A stretch of DNA of 64,000 bases, taken from G963667145 sp963676515 [NCBI: Candidatus Cloacimonadota bacterium] (lineage in GTDB: Bacteria > Cloacimonadota > Cloacimonadia > G963667145). Shown piece after piece: positions 7,125 through 15,662 of this stretch; the first letter of the stretch is position 1; each line of letters opens with the position of its first letter. The notes below the pieces were generated by a model that saw nothing but the letters and a program-made list of their open reading frames with translations, was not told the DNA's origin and ran no database searches. A program made the translations under genes and the position numbers. The stretch lies in the NCBI GenBank assembly GCA_963676515.1, contig OY781061.1:1364001-1428000 (forward strand). The letters run 5' to 3'.

Positions 7125-8782
7125 CTTAGCACCAACTTTTTTATTTCGCGAATATCTTGTAAGCTGTAGTCTGCTCGTGGATCGCCGATGAGGGTGATGG
7201 CGACGCACTCTGCATCTAGCGAGGCACTGACATCGTCCACTGTGTCGCCGACATAAGCTATCAATTTTGCACCAGTTCTTTCGCGGAGGAGTTGCAATCC
7301 ATAGCCATCGGGCTTGGGCTTATCTTGGGTCGCATCCATTCCGACTATTTGAGGGAAAAATTTTGCGGTCTTAAAAAAATCAAGAGCGTAGGCAATATCT
7401 TTTTCTGGTCTTCCAGAAAAAATCGCCAGAGGAATTTCACAACTTAATTCTCGTAAATCTTCGCTCGGCAAGAGCCACTTTTCTGTTTTCTTGTTCTCTT
7501 GATAAAATTTTTCAAATTTCTCGATGATTTCATCTTTATCGATACTTATATTTTCTTGGAGCAAAAGATATTCGGTGAGATCCCAATCGTTGTTGTAACC
7601 GCCTTTTGCTCGCACGGAATCGATTTGCTCGGTAGAGACAGACTTGCCAGAGTAGTGAGCTACGGTGTCTTTGATAGACTGGATGTACGACTGCTGTACA
7701 TCCACCAGAGTTCCGTCCATATCGAAGCCCAAAAGGCGATGAGTCCACAAATATTGGAACTCTTGTCTAAATTTGTCGTTTTCCTCTGGAGTCCCCATTG
7801 AGATGCGAATGTGATTTTTTAAAAGATGATTGCTGCCCTGATGTCTCACCATGATGCCTTTTTTTGCCAAACTGGAGTAGATAGCTTTGCTCCAAATGCC
7901 TGTCTTGACAAGGAGAAAATTGGTTTGGCTAGGTAGGTAAGTAATCTTTAGAGATTGGAAAAATGCTTCCATTTTCTTCTTTTCTGCTTTGATAGTGGAT
8001 AAAATATATTGAAAATGATCTTCGTCTGCCAAAGCTATTTCGGCTGCTTTGAGCGAGAAATAGTTTACTCGAAAAGGCAGAGAAACTTTGTAGAGAAGGG
8101 ACATAGTAGCGGGAGCTGCCATAGCGAAGCCGATTCTGTGTCCAGCCAAAGCGTATGCCTTGGAAAAGGTACGCAGGACGATGAGGTTTTCGTAGCGTAG
8201 AGTTAGCTCAGAGAGCTCTTCTTGGGCAAAATGGACATAGGCTTCATCTAGCACGAGCAAGGAGTCTGGTGCAGATTGCAAGATAGCCTCAACATCGCCC
8301 CTAGCGAGCATATCGCCAGTGGGGTTATTGGGATTGACCAAGATGATAAGTTTGGGGTTATTTTTCGCTGCAGCCAGAAATTTTTCTTTGGGGAAGTTTA
8401 GTTGTTCATCGTAAGAGATTTTGGTGATGCGAGCGTTTTTGCTTTGCAAGAGAAGGTAGTAAACGGAGAAGGTGGGAAAAGGTATGAGCACTTCGTCACC
8501 TTCTTGGATAAATGCTTCTAAAATCAAGGCGATAGCTTCGTTTGAGCCGTTGCAGACCAAAAAGCTTTTAGCATCCATTTGAAAGTGAGAGGCGAGCTTT
8601 GCGACAAAAGCGTCTTCTTGCGGATACACTCCAGAGAGGGTTGGATCAAATTTCAACTCACTTAGCTTGGGAGTTGGTGGCAGGTTGACTTCGTTGAAAT
8701 CGAGCCGAATTTTTTCTTTCCTATCAGCTGGAGGTCCTTGATAAGGCACGAGATTTTCAACGCTGGGCTTGGTTTTAATCAT
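7121..8782 (-). CDS. hisC: HisC histidinol-phosphate aminotransferase fused to HAD phosphatase
   Basis: A 553-aa fusion. Residues 1 to about 345 are a class II-fold PLP aminotransferase of the HisC type: NPNNPTG at 150-156, DEAY at 179-182 and the PLP lysine K208 in TFSKAYALAGHRIGF. It converts imidazole acetol phosphate to histidinol phosphate. Residues about 350-553 are a HAD-superfamily phosphatase with all four motifs: FDMDGT (D354/D356), S456 in FSGRP, the lysine in DKPKPDG (487-493) and GDTVDD (512-517), plus a helical cap between. I infer that the HAD domain performs the next step, histidinol-phosphate dephosphorylation, since HisB here lacks that domain. The sequence runs through the junction without frameshift. 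ATGA overlaps join it to hisG and hisB. Confidence 0.92.
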   Translation of the reverse strand: MIKTKPSVENLVPYQGPPADRKEKIRLDFNEVNLPPTPKLSELKFDPTLSGVYPQEDAFVAKLASHFQMDAKSFLVCNGSNEAIALILEAFIQEGDEVLIPFPTFSVYYLLLQSKNARITKISYDEQLNFPKEKFLAAAKNNPKLIILVNPNNPTGDMLARGDVEAILQSAPDSLLVLDEAYVHFAQEELSELTLRYENLIVLRTFSKAYALAGHRIGFAMAAPATMSLLYKVSLPFRVNYFSLKAAEIALADEDHFQYILSTIKAEKKKMEAFFQSLKITYLPSQTNFLLVKTGIWSKAIYSSLAKKGIMVRHQGSNHLLKNHIRISMGTPEENDKFRQEFQYLWTHRLLGFDMDGTLVDVQQSYIQSIKDTVAHYSGKSVSTEQIDSVRAKGGYNNDWDLTEYLLLQENISIDKDEIIEKFEKFYQENKKTEKWLLPSEDLRELSCEIPLAIFSGRPEKDIAYALDFFKTAKFFPQIVGMDATQDKPKPDGYGLQLLRERTGAKLIAYVGDTVDDVSASLDAECVAITLIGDPRADYSLQDIREIKKLVLR

Positions 8783-9636
8783 AAGATTACCTTGCTTAGG
8801 TTATACTCTAGGATGTCGCTAGCACCCCATTTTTTTAGCTTTGGTAGCAGAGATGGCACATCTTGGGTGTCGATGGTGATTTTGACAGCGTATCCAGCTT
8901 TGTTTGCCAGTGGCATCACGGTGGGTGATTTCAGAGATGGCAATTTGTCGAGAATATCTTCTTTATCCAGAGGGATGTTCATCTCGATCATAGACTTATT
9001 TCTACCCAAAAGAATGGCTTCGAAGAGCATTTTTAGTTCCAAGATTTTTTCGCTTTTCCATGGATCGTTCATCGCACTGGTGGTGGCTACGAAATTGGTG
9101 GCAGACTGCATTAGCGAGGCAACTATCTTGAGATTGTTGTCCCTGAGAGTGTTGCCAGTGGAGGTGTTGTCTATAATCATATCGGCGTCTTCTGGTGGAT
9201 AAACTTCGGTCGCTCCGTGCACTGTCAGCAGTTGATAATCAAAGCCTTGCTCGTCCAGCCAGCTTTTGGCTATTTTTTCGTATTCCGAGACTACGACGAT
9301 TTTCCTTTTCTTGAGACTTTCTAGAGTTAAATTTTCAGGTATAGCAGCGACGATGTTTACGGGATTGAAGCCTAAAGGCAAGATGGTGGTAAGATGATGG
9401 TTGGCTTTGGACTCTAATATCCAGTCATCTCCACTGAAGCCAATATCGTGTCTACCTAGAGCCAAGAGGTTAGGGATATTGCGAGGCTTCATTATTTTTA
9501 CGATTAAATCTTCTTTGTTGGTTGCCGGCCGCAGTCCTCTACCGCTGAGGAAAAGTTGGACACCAGCTTCTGACATTAAATCTTTCACTTGGTCGAAGAT
9601 TCTTCCTTTGGGAATAACTAAATTTAATTTTTTCAT
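8779..9636 (-). CDS. hisG: ATP phosphoribosyltransferase (long form)
   Basis: HisG commits ATP and PRPP to histidine synthesis. The 285-aa length fits the long (HisG_L) type, which has a C-terminal regulatory domain (here about residues 205-285) that binds histidine and does not need HisZ. The PRPP-binding motif DMIIDNTSTGNTLRDNNL is at 152-169, and the N-terminal IPKGRIFD is typical. It is the first cistron of the operon; AAAGGA precedes the ATG. The stop overlaps the hisC-HAD start as ATGA. A MerR-type gene ends 10 bases upstream on the same strand and may be co-transcribed. Confidence 0.95.
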   Translation of the reverse strand: MKKLNLVIPKGRIFDQVKDLMSEAGVQLFLSGRGLRPATNKEDLIVKIMKPRNIPNLLALGRHDIGFSGDDWILESKANHHLTTILPLGFNPVNIVAAIPENLTLESLKKRKIVVVSEYEKIAKSWLDEQGFDYQLLTVHGATEVYPPEDADMIIDNTSTGNTLRDNNLKIVASLMQSATNFVATTSAMNDPWKSEKILELKMLFEAILLGRNKSMIEMNIPLDKEDILDKLPSLKSPTVMPLANKAGYAVKITIDTQDVPSLLPKLKKWGASDILEYNLSKVIL

Positions 9637-9646
9637 TTTGTTTCCT

Positions 9647-9973
9647 TTATTCGGCTAAAATATTTTCAATCTCTTGGATTGTTTTTAGTATCTGTTTTTT
9701 AAGGCTAGCTCTATCAAACTCCTCTGCGAAATCATTTTTTTTTGCACGGTTGTTCAAAAGTTTTTTGACACCCTTGATAGCGTACCCCTGGGTGTGGAGC
9801 ATATATTTTATCTCTTCTAAGAGTTTAATATCTTTTTTGCTGTACTGTCGCTTTCGCCCAGAGAGCTTGTTGGGGGATAGTTGCTTGAATTCATTTTCCC
9901 AATAGCGGATGGTATGATCTGGCAGTTGTAGGAGGTTACAAACCTCACCGATGGAATAATATGTTTTTTTCAT
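9647..9973 (-). CDS. MerR-family transcriptional regulator
   Basis: A 108-aa protein with an N-terminal MerR winged helix-turn-helix (YYSIGEVCNLLQLPDHTIRYW..) and a short C-terminal coil, lacking the cysteines of metal-sensing MerR proteins. This compact type is widespread and its ligand is usually unknown. I chose the ATG at 9973 because MKKTYYSIGEV matches the normal family N terminus; a TTG 21 bases upstream is the alternative. It sits immediately upstream of hisG on the same strand (10-base gap), so it could regulate or simply accompany the his operon. Confidence 0.8.
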   Translation of the reverse strand: MKKTYYSIGEVCNLLQLPDHTIRYWENEFKQLSPNKLSGRKRQYSKKDIKLLEEIKYMLHTQGYAIKGVKKLLNNRAKKNDFAEEFDRASLKKQILKTIQEIENILAE

Positions 9974-10134
9974 TATTATCGGAAACAAAACCAATCCACT
10001 GCAGATTGTAAAGTGTAAATTCTAAAATTTTTGGTTGACAGTCCACAACTCTGCTTGAGATTATATTTTTAATTTGGATTGGCAAAAATTTGCTAATATT
10101 TAGTTCGGTTCTATATTTATTTAAGGTTAGGTTT

Positions 10135-10905
10135 ATGAAGATAAATAAGCTGTTTTTTTTGTGTTTGTTTTTAAGTTTTTCTTGTTTGTGGAGTATGAAG
10201 ATGGTCAAGGTGCGAGGAAAAGCTTTCACTAGAGGAGAAACATTGAAAAAGAGTGACTTATATCCAGTACACAAGGTGAAGGTAAAAAGTTTTTACATCT
10301 CCAAATACGAGATTACTCAAAAGCAGTGGAATCAAATAATGGACAGCGTCGATTGCCCAGTGAAGGGTGATGATTATCCTGTGTCTAATGTGAGTTGGTG
10401 GGATGCGGTAAAGTTTTGTAATAAACTCAGTCGTAAAGAGAGATTGACTCCTTGCTATGATTTGCTAAAGGGACGGATGGTCAAGTGCAATTATGACGCT
10501 TCTGGTTATCGTTTGCCTTCCGAGGCGGAATGGGAACTGGCTGCTACAGGAGGGGGAGACGAGTATCGCAAAAAATATGCTGGCGATGCTGATATAGACA
10601 AGGTAGGTTGGACGGCAATTAAATTACCACATCCTGTGGGGCAAAAAAAAGCTAACAGGCTGGGCATTTACGATATGACTGGCAATGTCTTTGAGTGGTG
10701 TAACGATTGGTACGATATGTCTTATTACAAGATGTCCAAGCTGCAGCCCGAAAATCCCAAGGGTGCTAATTATGGTAATTTTAAGTCTATAAGAGGTGGC
10801 TGTTATCTCAGTGGAGCTAAAGATGCGACAGTCTCTTATCGTAGTTTTGTCAGACCTAACAGACGCAAAGCTTCTATCGGGTTTAGAGTGGTAAAATCTT
10901 TTTAG
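10135..10905 (+). CDS. Exported SUMF1/FGE-like domain protein
   Basis: A 256-aa protein with an N-terminal export signal (MKINKLFFLCLFLSFSC..) followed by a single formylglycine-generating-enzyme (SUMF1) fold. Landmarks are VSWWDAVKFCNKLS, YRLPSEAEWELAA, GNVFEWCNDWYD, RGGCYLS and the terminal IGFRVV. True FGEs oxidise a sulfatase cysteine, but most exported bacterial members have unknown or binding roles, and I cannot confirm catalytic cysteines. The signal peptide has a Cys at residue 17 without a convincing lipobox. The start is the ATG after AAGGTTAGG; an upstream in-frame ATG at 10090 would hide the signal sequence. It is followed 6 bases later by lptF, so probably co-transcribed. Confidence 0.85.
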   Translation: MKINKLFFLCLFLSFSCLWSMKMVKVRGKAFTRGETLKKSDLYPVHKVKVKSFYISKYEITQKQWNQIMDSVDCPVKGDDYPVSNVSWWDAVKFCNKLSRKERLTPCYDLLKGRMVKCNYDASGYRLPSEAEWELAATGGGDEYRKKYAGDADIDKVGWTAIKLPHPVGQKKANRLGIYDMTGNVFEWCNDWYDMSYYKMSKLQPENPKGANYGNFKSIRGGCYLSGAKDATVSYRSFVRPNRRKASIGFRVVKSF

Positions 10906-10911
10906 ATATCT

Positions 10912-12213
10912 ATGAAAATATTGGAAAAATACTTACTCAAGGAGTCCTTTAAGCCGTTTATCGGAGCTTTGGGGGTTTTCACTTCTCTTTTTCTCATAGA
11001 TCTGATTATTAGCAAACTTAGTTTGATTATCCAAAAGAAGCTTTCCTTTATGACGGTCGTGAGTCTATTTGGTTACAATCTGCCAGCGATGGTGGCACTG
11101 ACTATTCCTATGGCGATTTTGTTTGCGTCGATTATGACTTTTGGCAAACTTTCGATAGATAATGAGCTGACGGCTATTAAGTCTTGTGGCATAAGTATTT
11201 ACAGACTTCTCAGACCATTATATGTTTTGGTAATAATTTTTTCTTGCTTTATGCTTTATTTCAATCACATTGTTTTGCCCGATAGCAATTTTTACTCCCG
11301 AGATTTACTGATTCATATCGCTTACCGTAATCCTATTAGCAATATCAAAACTGGCGTCTTTAACAAAAACCAAAACATTTCCGATTTGGTGATCTATGCT
11401 GGTGGTAAGGATGATAAATATCTTCGGGATGTGCTGATCTACAACAAAGGGCAAAGAGAAACTTTCCAAATAGTGAGTGCCAAATACGGTTCTATTGATC
11501 TTGCGAACAATGGGAACGATTTGATAGCGAGGCTCTACGAAGGTGAGATTCACGAGAAAAGTATGAAGAATCCCAATAACTATCGAGTGGTTAAATTTCG
11601 CCAATTCAATTTTAACATTTTTGGTGGTACTGGCGACAGCAATTTAAGGCATTCACTCAGTGATAGGGAGATGAACACTAAGCTAATGATGGAGAAGATT
11701 GGTGAAAATAAGAAGATTATTTTGACTGCAGATTCTCTGAGGAATATCTATCATCAGCGATTGGAGAAGATGGAGCAAAGCAAGCAGTACGATGCTCTTG
11801 TCACCAAAATGCTGCAAGAAGAGAATAAATCGAAGAGATATCAAGGGTACAATTACGCTTATTGGGTGGAGATTCACAAGAAGAACGCCTTGGCTTTCGC
11901 TTGTATTATTTTTCTTTTTTTGGGAGTGCCTGTAGGTTTGATGGCGAAAAGTAGTGGAGTGGGAGCGGCCTTTGGTTTTAGTATGGTGGTGTTTGTGCTG
12001 TATCACTCGATGCTCTTAGGGGGCGAAGAGCTTGCTGACCGAGGGTTTGTGGCTCCATGGTTATCTATGTGGCTAGCGAATATCGTCTTGTTATTTTTGG
12101 GGATAATCTTCACTTGGAAGTCCAAAAGAGACACCAACGCTTTCGATTCGATAAGATTTAAAATGCGTAAATTTTTCCGCAAAATTTTGAAAACTAAAGG
12201 GAAGCAGATTTGA
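10912..12213 (+). CDS. lptF: LptF/LptG-family permease (LPS transport)
   Basis: A YjgP/YjgQ-family inner-membrane permease of 433 aa, a component of the LptB2FG transporter that extracts lipopolysaccharide. It has N-terminal transmembrane segments (about residues 12-35, 55-80, 100-120), a large periplasmic beta-jellyroll domain (about 125-320) and three C-terminal helices. PAMVALTIPMAIL matches the conserved coupling region. Its TGA overlaps the TTG start of the next, paralogous gene. Assigning F versus G between the two is by order only. LptB is not in the window. Confidence 0.9.
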   Translation: MKILEKYLLKESFKPFIGALGVFTSLFLIDLIISKLSLIIQKKLSFMTVVSLFGYNLPAMVALTIPMAILFASIMTFGKLSIDNELTAIKSCGISIYRLLRPLYVLVIIFSCFMLYFNHIVLPDSNFYSRDLLIHIAYRNPISNIKTGVFNKNQNISDLVIYAGGKDDKYLRDVLIYNKGQRETFQIVSAKYGSIDLANNGNDLIARLYEGEIHEKSMKNPNNYRVVKFRQFNFNIFGGTGDSNLRHSLSDREMNTKLMMEKIGENKKIILTADSLRNIYHQRLEKMEQSKQYDALVTKMLQEENKSKRYQGYNYAYWVEIHKKNALAFACIIFLFLGVPVGLMAKSSGVGAAFGFSMVVFVLYHSMLLGGEELADRGFVAPWLSMWLANIVLLFLGIIFTWKSKRDTNAFDSIRFKMRKFFRKILKTKGKQI

Positions 12214-13304
12214 TTAAGATATTAGATCGTTATATTTTAGGCTCTTACATCAAAAATTTTGTGCTGATAAGTTTATCTTTTTCGGTACTTTTCGTGGTGA
12301 TCAGCATTTTCGATAGGCTTACGAGATTTATGAAATATGGTGCATCTTTGTACGATGCACTAGCTTATTTTTTGTACAATATGCCTTACCTTTTTATTCT
12401 TACCTCGCCCGTAGCTGTTCTTTTATCGAGCCTATTTTTGATGAATAAACTTTCTAAATTTAATGAGTCTATCGCCGTGAGGGCATCTGGTAGGAGCATC
12501 ACAAGGATGGTTTTACCTATTTTTATTTTCGGTATTTTTTATAGTTTCTTTGTGATGTGGGTGGGAGAGACGATATTGCCCAAAGCTATCCAACTCAGAG
12601 AGTACACTTATGTGGTGAAAATCAGAGGCGAGAAGATGGAAGATATCAAACGCCGAGCTAATATAAACTATAAGGGTCAAAACGACCTGTTTTTTAATAT
12701 TGGATTTTTCGATGGGTATAGCAAAAAAATGTACAACATAGATATCGTGCAATACGATCCTACTACTGGTGGATTGGTGCAGACTATCGCCGCTCAGTCG
12801 GCTATCTGGCAAGAGGACAAGTGGCTTTTCAAGGGGTGCTATGTTCGCAAATTTGAAGACGGGATGCCTACGGATGTAGAGTTTTTCAAAGAGGGGAAAG
12901 TGATACCTATCGTGGATGTTAAGCCGATAGATTTTGTCAAATCATCCAAAGACCCACTGGCGATGAGTTACTCAGAGCTAAAAGAGTATATCCAGCGGCA
13001 AGAGAAGGTGGGGGAAAAGTCTCTAGTGGAAAGGGTGGATTTGGCGACGAAGTTGGCTTTCCCTTTTGCCAACTTGATTATTTTGTTTTTTAGCGTGCCG
13101 ATGGCTTCAGCTTCGGTGCGGAGCAAAACCAGAAGTGTGGTGTTTTTAGTGGGATTGGTGGTTTGCTTTGTTTATTTAGCGGCTTTGCGAGTGAGTCAGA
13201 ACCTTGGTTACACGGGAGTTTTGCCACCTCTATGGGCAGCATGGGGTCCGAATGTCCTTTTCAGCTTTTTGGGTCTGTGGTTCGCTAGTAGAGCGGAAGT
13301 GTAG
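12210..13304 (+). CDS. lptG: LptF/LptG-family permease, second subunit
   Basis: A 364-aa YjgP/YjgQ-family permease, partner of the preceding gene in the LPS export complex. It shows the same plan: three N-terminal helices, a periplasmic domain and three C-terminal helices, with NMPYLFILTSPVAVLLSSLF as the conserved loop-helix region and LAFPFANLIILFFSVPMA in the C-terminal part. Its start is TTG, overlapping the stop of lptF (TTGA), with AAAGGGAAG upstream. The 3' end is 9 bases from the convergent dus gene, leaving no room for a separate terminator. Confidence 0.9.
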   Translation: MIKILDRYILGSYIKNFVLISLSFSVLFVVISIFDRLTRFMKYGASLYDALAYFLYNMPYLFILTSPVAVLLSSLFLMNKLSKFNESIAVRASGRSITRMVLPIFIFGIFYSFFVMWVGETILPKAIQLREYTYVVKIRGEKMEDIKRRANINYKGQNDLFFNIGFFDGYSKKMYNIDIVQYDPTTGGLVQTIAAQSAIWQEDKWLFKGCYVRKFEDGMPTDVEFFKEGKVIPIVDVKPIDFVKSSKDPLAMSYSELKEYIQRQEKVGEKSLVERVDLATKLAFPFANLIILFFSVPMASASVRSKTRSVVFLVGLVVCFVYLAALRVSQNLGYTGVLPPLWAAWGPNVLFSFLGLWFASRAEV

Positions 13305-13313
13305 TTTTTTATC

Positions 13314-14237
13314 TCAAAAGCAGGGGTAAAACAGCTCGTCTAGTGTGGAGAAAATTTTTTCTAGATTTGTCTCGGTATTTATCTTTTGGCGTGTTTTACT
13401 TCCGCCCTTTAGGTGTTTGGTGTACTTGGCGATGTGTGCTCGCATCAGTCGCAAGCCTTTGAGCTCCCCATAGTGTTGCACAGCCAGCCGATAATGCTCT
13501 TTGATGGTGCTCAGTTTTTCTTCGTTGCTGGGCGAATTTTCAGAGAAAATCCAAGGATTGCCGATAGCTCCACGACCGATCATCACACCGTCGCAACCTG
13601 TCTCTAGCTTCATCTTGCCGATATCTTCTCGGCTAAAAATATCGCCGTTACCGATTATGGGAATTTGACAAGACTCTTTTAGCTTCTTTATCTGTGACCA
13701 GTCGCTGTGTCCTGCGAACATCTGAGCTCTGGTGCGAGGGTGCAAGATTAAGATATCTGCTCCCGAATTTTGCATCTTTAGCCCAAAATCTAAGTAGTTG
13801 ATTCTTGAAAATCCCGAGCGAAACTTGACCACCAGTGGTGTGGCTGCTGGCAGAGAGTCTCGGCAAATCTCCACTATGCGGCTTGCCAGCTGAGGGTTGT
13901 CCATCAGAGCTGAGCCTGCTCCAGTTTTGACCACCTTCTTCACGGGACAGCCCATATTGATGCAGAGGAAGTCCATTGCAGGCAATATGGAGATAGCTGC
14001 TTGGAAATGGGATGGTTCGCTACCAAAAAGCTGGATGCCTATGGGAGAGGTGTCTTCGCCTGTGTAGGCGTAGGGTAAGCTCCCGCTGGGCGAGTATGTG
14101 AGTCCTGCTGCACTGACCATCTCTGTGGTGAGGACATCTACACCGTGCTTCTTGGCGATTAGCCTGTAGGGCAAGTCGGTGAAGCCTGCTAACGGAGCGA
14201 GCCAAGTTGTGTCTTGGCAGAGGGTTAAGAGTTGCAT
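13314..14237 (-). CDS. dus: tRNA-dihydrouridine synthase (DusB-like)
   Basis: An FMN-dependent enzyme that reduces uridine to dihydrouridine in tRNA. The 307-aa TIM barrel carries LAPLAGFTDLPYR at the N terminus, the catalytic Cys97 in NMGCPVKKVVKTGAGSAL, RSGFSRI, GNGDIFS and the FMN-phosphate site GVMIGRGAIGNPWIF. The pattern is closest to the DusB/Nifr3 group common across bacteria. It is convergent with lptG and stands 39 bases downstream of the AtpI-like gene on the same strand. Confidence 0.93.
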   Translation of the reverse strand: MQLLTLCQDTTWLAPLAGFTDLPYRLIAKKHGVDVLTTEMVSAAGLTYSPSGSLPYAYTGEDTSPIGIQLFGSEPSHFQAAISILPAMDFLCINMGCPVKKVVKTGAGSALMDNPQLASRIVEICRDSLPAATPLVVKFRSGFSRINYLDFGLKMQNSGADILILHPRTRAQMFAGHSDWSQIKKLKESCQIPIIGNGDIFSREDIGKMKLETGCDGVMIGRGAIGNPWIFSENSPSNEEKLSTIKEHYRLAVQHYGELKGLRLMRAHIAKYTKHLKGGSKTRQKINTETNLEKIFSTLDELFYPCF

Positions 14238-14276
14238 AATTTAAAGGAAGTGTGTTGAGTAAAAAAAGTTGAAAAG

Positions 14277-14648
14277 TCAGTTCTTTTTTTGATTACAATG
14301 AACCCAAAAAAGGTAAGCCTCGTAGAGGTAGAGGCTGATGAGCGGCAAAAGTAGACCCAGACTAAAGGGAATAACCTGTAGCTTTAGATAAGAAAAAAGC
14401 AGATAGCTGTAGAGAGCCACGAATAAAAACCTACCGCCAAAGCCGACGATGATGGCCTTGCTGGTGGCGAAGCGAGAAGAGAGAGCGATGAGGGTGCTAA
14501 TGCCTGTACAGAGCAAAAAAAACAACCCTCCGATTAGACCCAAAAAAAGGCTAAAACCAGAAGGTAACATTAAGCCAGGGCAAGCAAAAACGATGCTGAG
14601 TAGACTGACTTTGCCCAAGTAGATAAGATGTTTTTTATTTGATAGCAT
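14277..14648 (-). CDS. Small four-helix membrane protein, possibly AtpI-like
   Basis: A 123-aa protein with four predicted membrane segments (about residues 11-28, 32-55, 63-87 and 89-112) and a basic start. No motif identifies it with certainty. It overlaps the 3' end of the bactofilin gene by 14 bases. In several Gram-negative phyla a bactofilin gene is followed by an atpI-type gene at the head of the F-type ATPase operon, so an ATP synthase subunit I homologue is the best guess. Here dus, not atpB, comes next. Confidence 0.45.
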   Translation of the reverse strand: MLSNKKHLIYLGKVSLLSIVFACPGLMLPSGFSLFLGLIGGLFFLLCTGISTLIALSSRFATSKAIIVGFGGRFLFVALYSYLLFSYLKLQVIPFSLGLLLPLISLYLYEAYLFWVHCNQKKN

Positions 14649-14988
14649 TTTGACCCATAGTGCAGTTTCCGTTGAGAGAAGCTCCCGGCTCTACAATAAG
14701 GGTTACAGCTTTGATGTCGCCGCTAATTTTAGCACTTTTCTTTATCTCGAGAGTTCCCTTGGAGTTGATGCCCCCGTTCACTATGCCAGCGATGATGCAG
14801 TTGTTGCAGTCGATGTTGCCTTCTACTTTGCCAGTAGTGGTGATAGAGATCAGAGATTTTCCGATAATATTCCCGACGATATCTCCGTCGATTTTTATGC
14901 CATTTTCTCCGCTGATATCGCCTTTGATTTTCAGGTCTTTACCGATAACAGAAGAAACTTCTATCTCTCTATTTTTTTCTTTTACCAT
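14635..14988 (-). CDS. Bactofilin
   Basis: A 117-aa polymer-forming cytoskeletal protein. The right-handed beta-helix repeats of the bactofilin (DUF583) domain are evident from about residue 12 to 112: IGKDLKIKGDISGENGIKID, then GDIVGNI, GKVEGNIDCNNCII, GIVNGGI, and SAKISGDIKAVTLIVEPGA. Short unstructured ends flank the core. Bactofilins form filaments that place cell-wall enzymes or chromosome-segregation factors. It is directly downstream of an M23 peptidase gene and parAB, a functional grouping known from other bacteria. Confidence 0.92.
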   Translation of the reverse strand: MVKEKNREIEVSSVIGKDLKIKGDISGENGIKIDGDIVGNIIGKSLISITTTGKVEGNIDCNNCIIAGIVNGGINSKGTLEIKKSAKISGDIKAVTLIVEPGASLNGNCTMGQNAIK

Positions 14989-15008
14989 AACAGTTTTCTC
15001 CTTAAATA

Positions 15009-15662
15009 TTAAATATCTTTTATAAAATTTTGGGGATCTAGCTTATTTTCGTTTTGAATGATCTCGTAATGCAGATGTGAATTTGTGCTATAGCCAGAGT
15101 CTCCGAGTTTGCCTATCTGTTGTTTTTTTTTCACGAAAGAGTTTTTTGCTACCAAGATGGAGTCTAGATGAGCGTAAACGGTTTTAAATCCGTTAAGGTG
15201 GTTGATGGTAATAGTTTTGCCAAAGTAGGTGTCGATGCTGGTTTGTTCTACCACTCCCGATGCGCTTGCTAAGATTGTTGAGCCTTTTTTGCCAGCGAAA
15301 TCTGTAGCGGGGTGATTTTCGCTGTAAGTTTTGCTTATTTTGTAAGGTTTGACCACGGGCAATAAATCTGGGTAGAAGTTTTGTGGGTCGCTCAGATTTT
15401 CACCTTTGTACTCTTTTTTTTCGGGCTTTTGGGTCAAGTAATCTTCTAAAGATAAACGAAGTTTTTCCAATTTTAGGTTGTTGTTTAGATCTTTGTCTTG
15501 GAGCAAATTTTGTTTATAGGAATCCATCTTTTTGGTAATAATATCTATTTTTTGTTCACTTTGCTTTAGCTTGTTTATTAGGTAGTAGTTGATGTAAAAG
15601 CTTGCTAGCAAAAAAGTGAGAAGCAAGATGAGAAGTATGATGCCAAAGTGCTTATTTTTCAT
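15009..15662 (-). CDS. M23-family peptidoglycan endopeptidase
   Basis: A 217-aa membrane-anchored LytM-type peptidase. One N-terminal transmembrane segment (about residues 7-30) leads into a coiled-coil stretch (about 32-70) and then the M23 domain. Metal and catalytic residues are visible: HPATD (first His and Asp; Ala replaces the usual Gly), VYAHLD and HLHYE near residue 198. It likely trims cell-wall peptide cross-links from the periplasmic side. The gene overlaps parB by 11 bases and is followed by bactofilin, the typical partner that scaffolds such enzymes. Confidence 0.9.
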   Translation of the reverse strand: MKNKHFGIILLILLLTFLLASFYINYYLINKLKQSEQKIDIITKKMDSYKQNLLQDKDLNNNLKLEKLRLSLEDYLTQKPEKKEYKGENLSDPQNFYPDLLPVVKPYKISKTYSENHPATDFAGKKGSTILASASGVVEQTSIDTYFGKTITINHLNGFKTVYAHLDSILVAKNSFVKKKQQIGKLGDSGYSTNSHLHYEIIQNENKLDPQNFIKDI

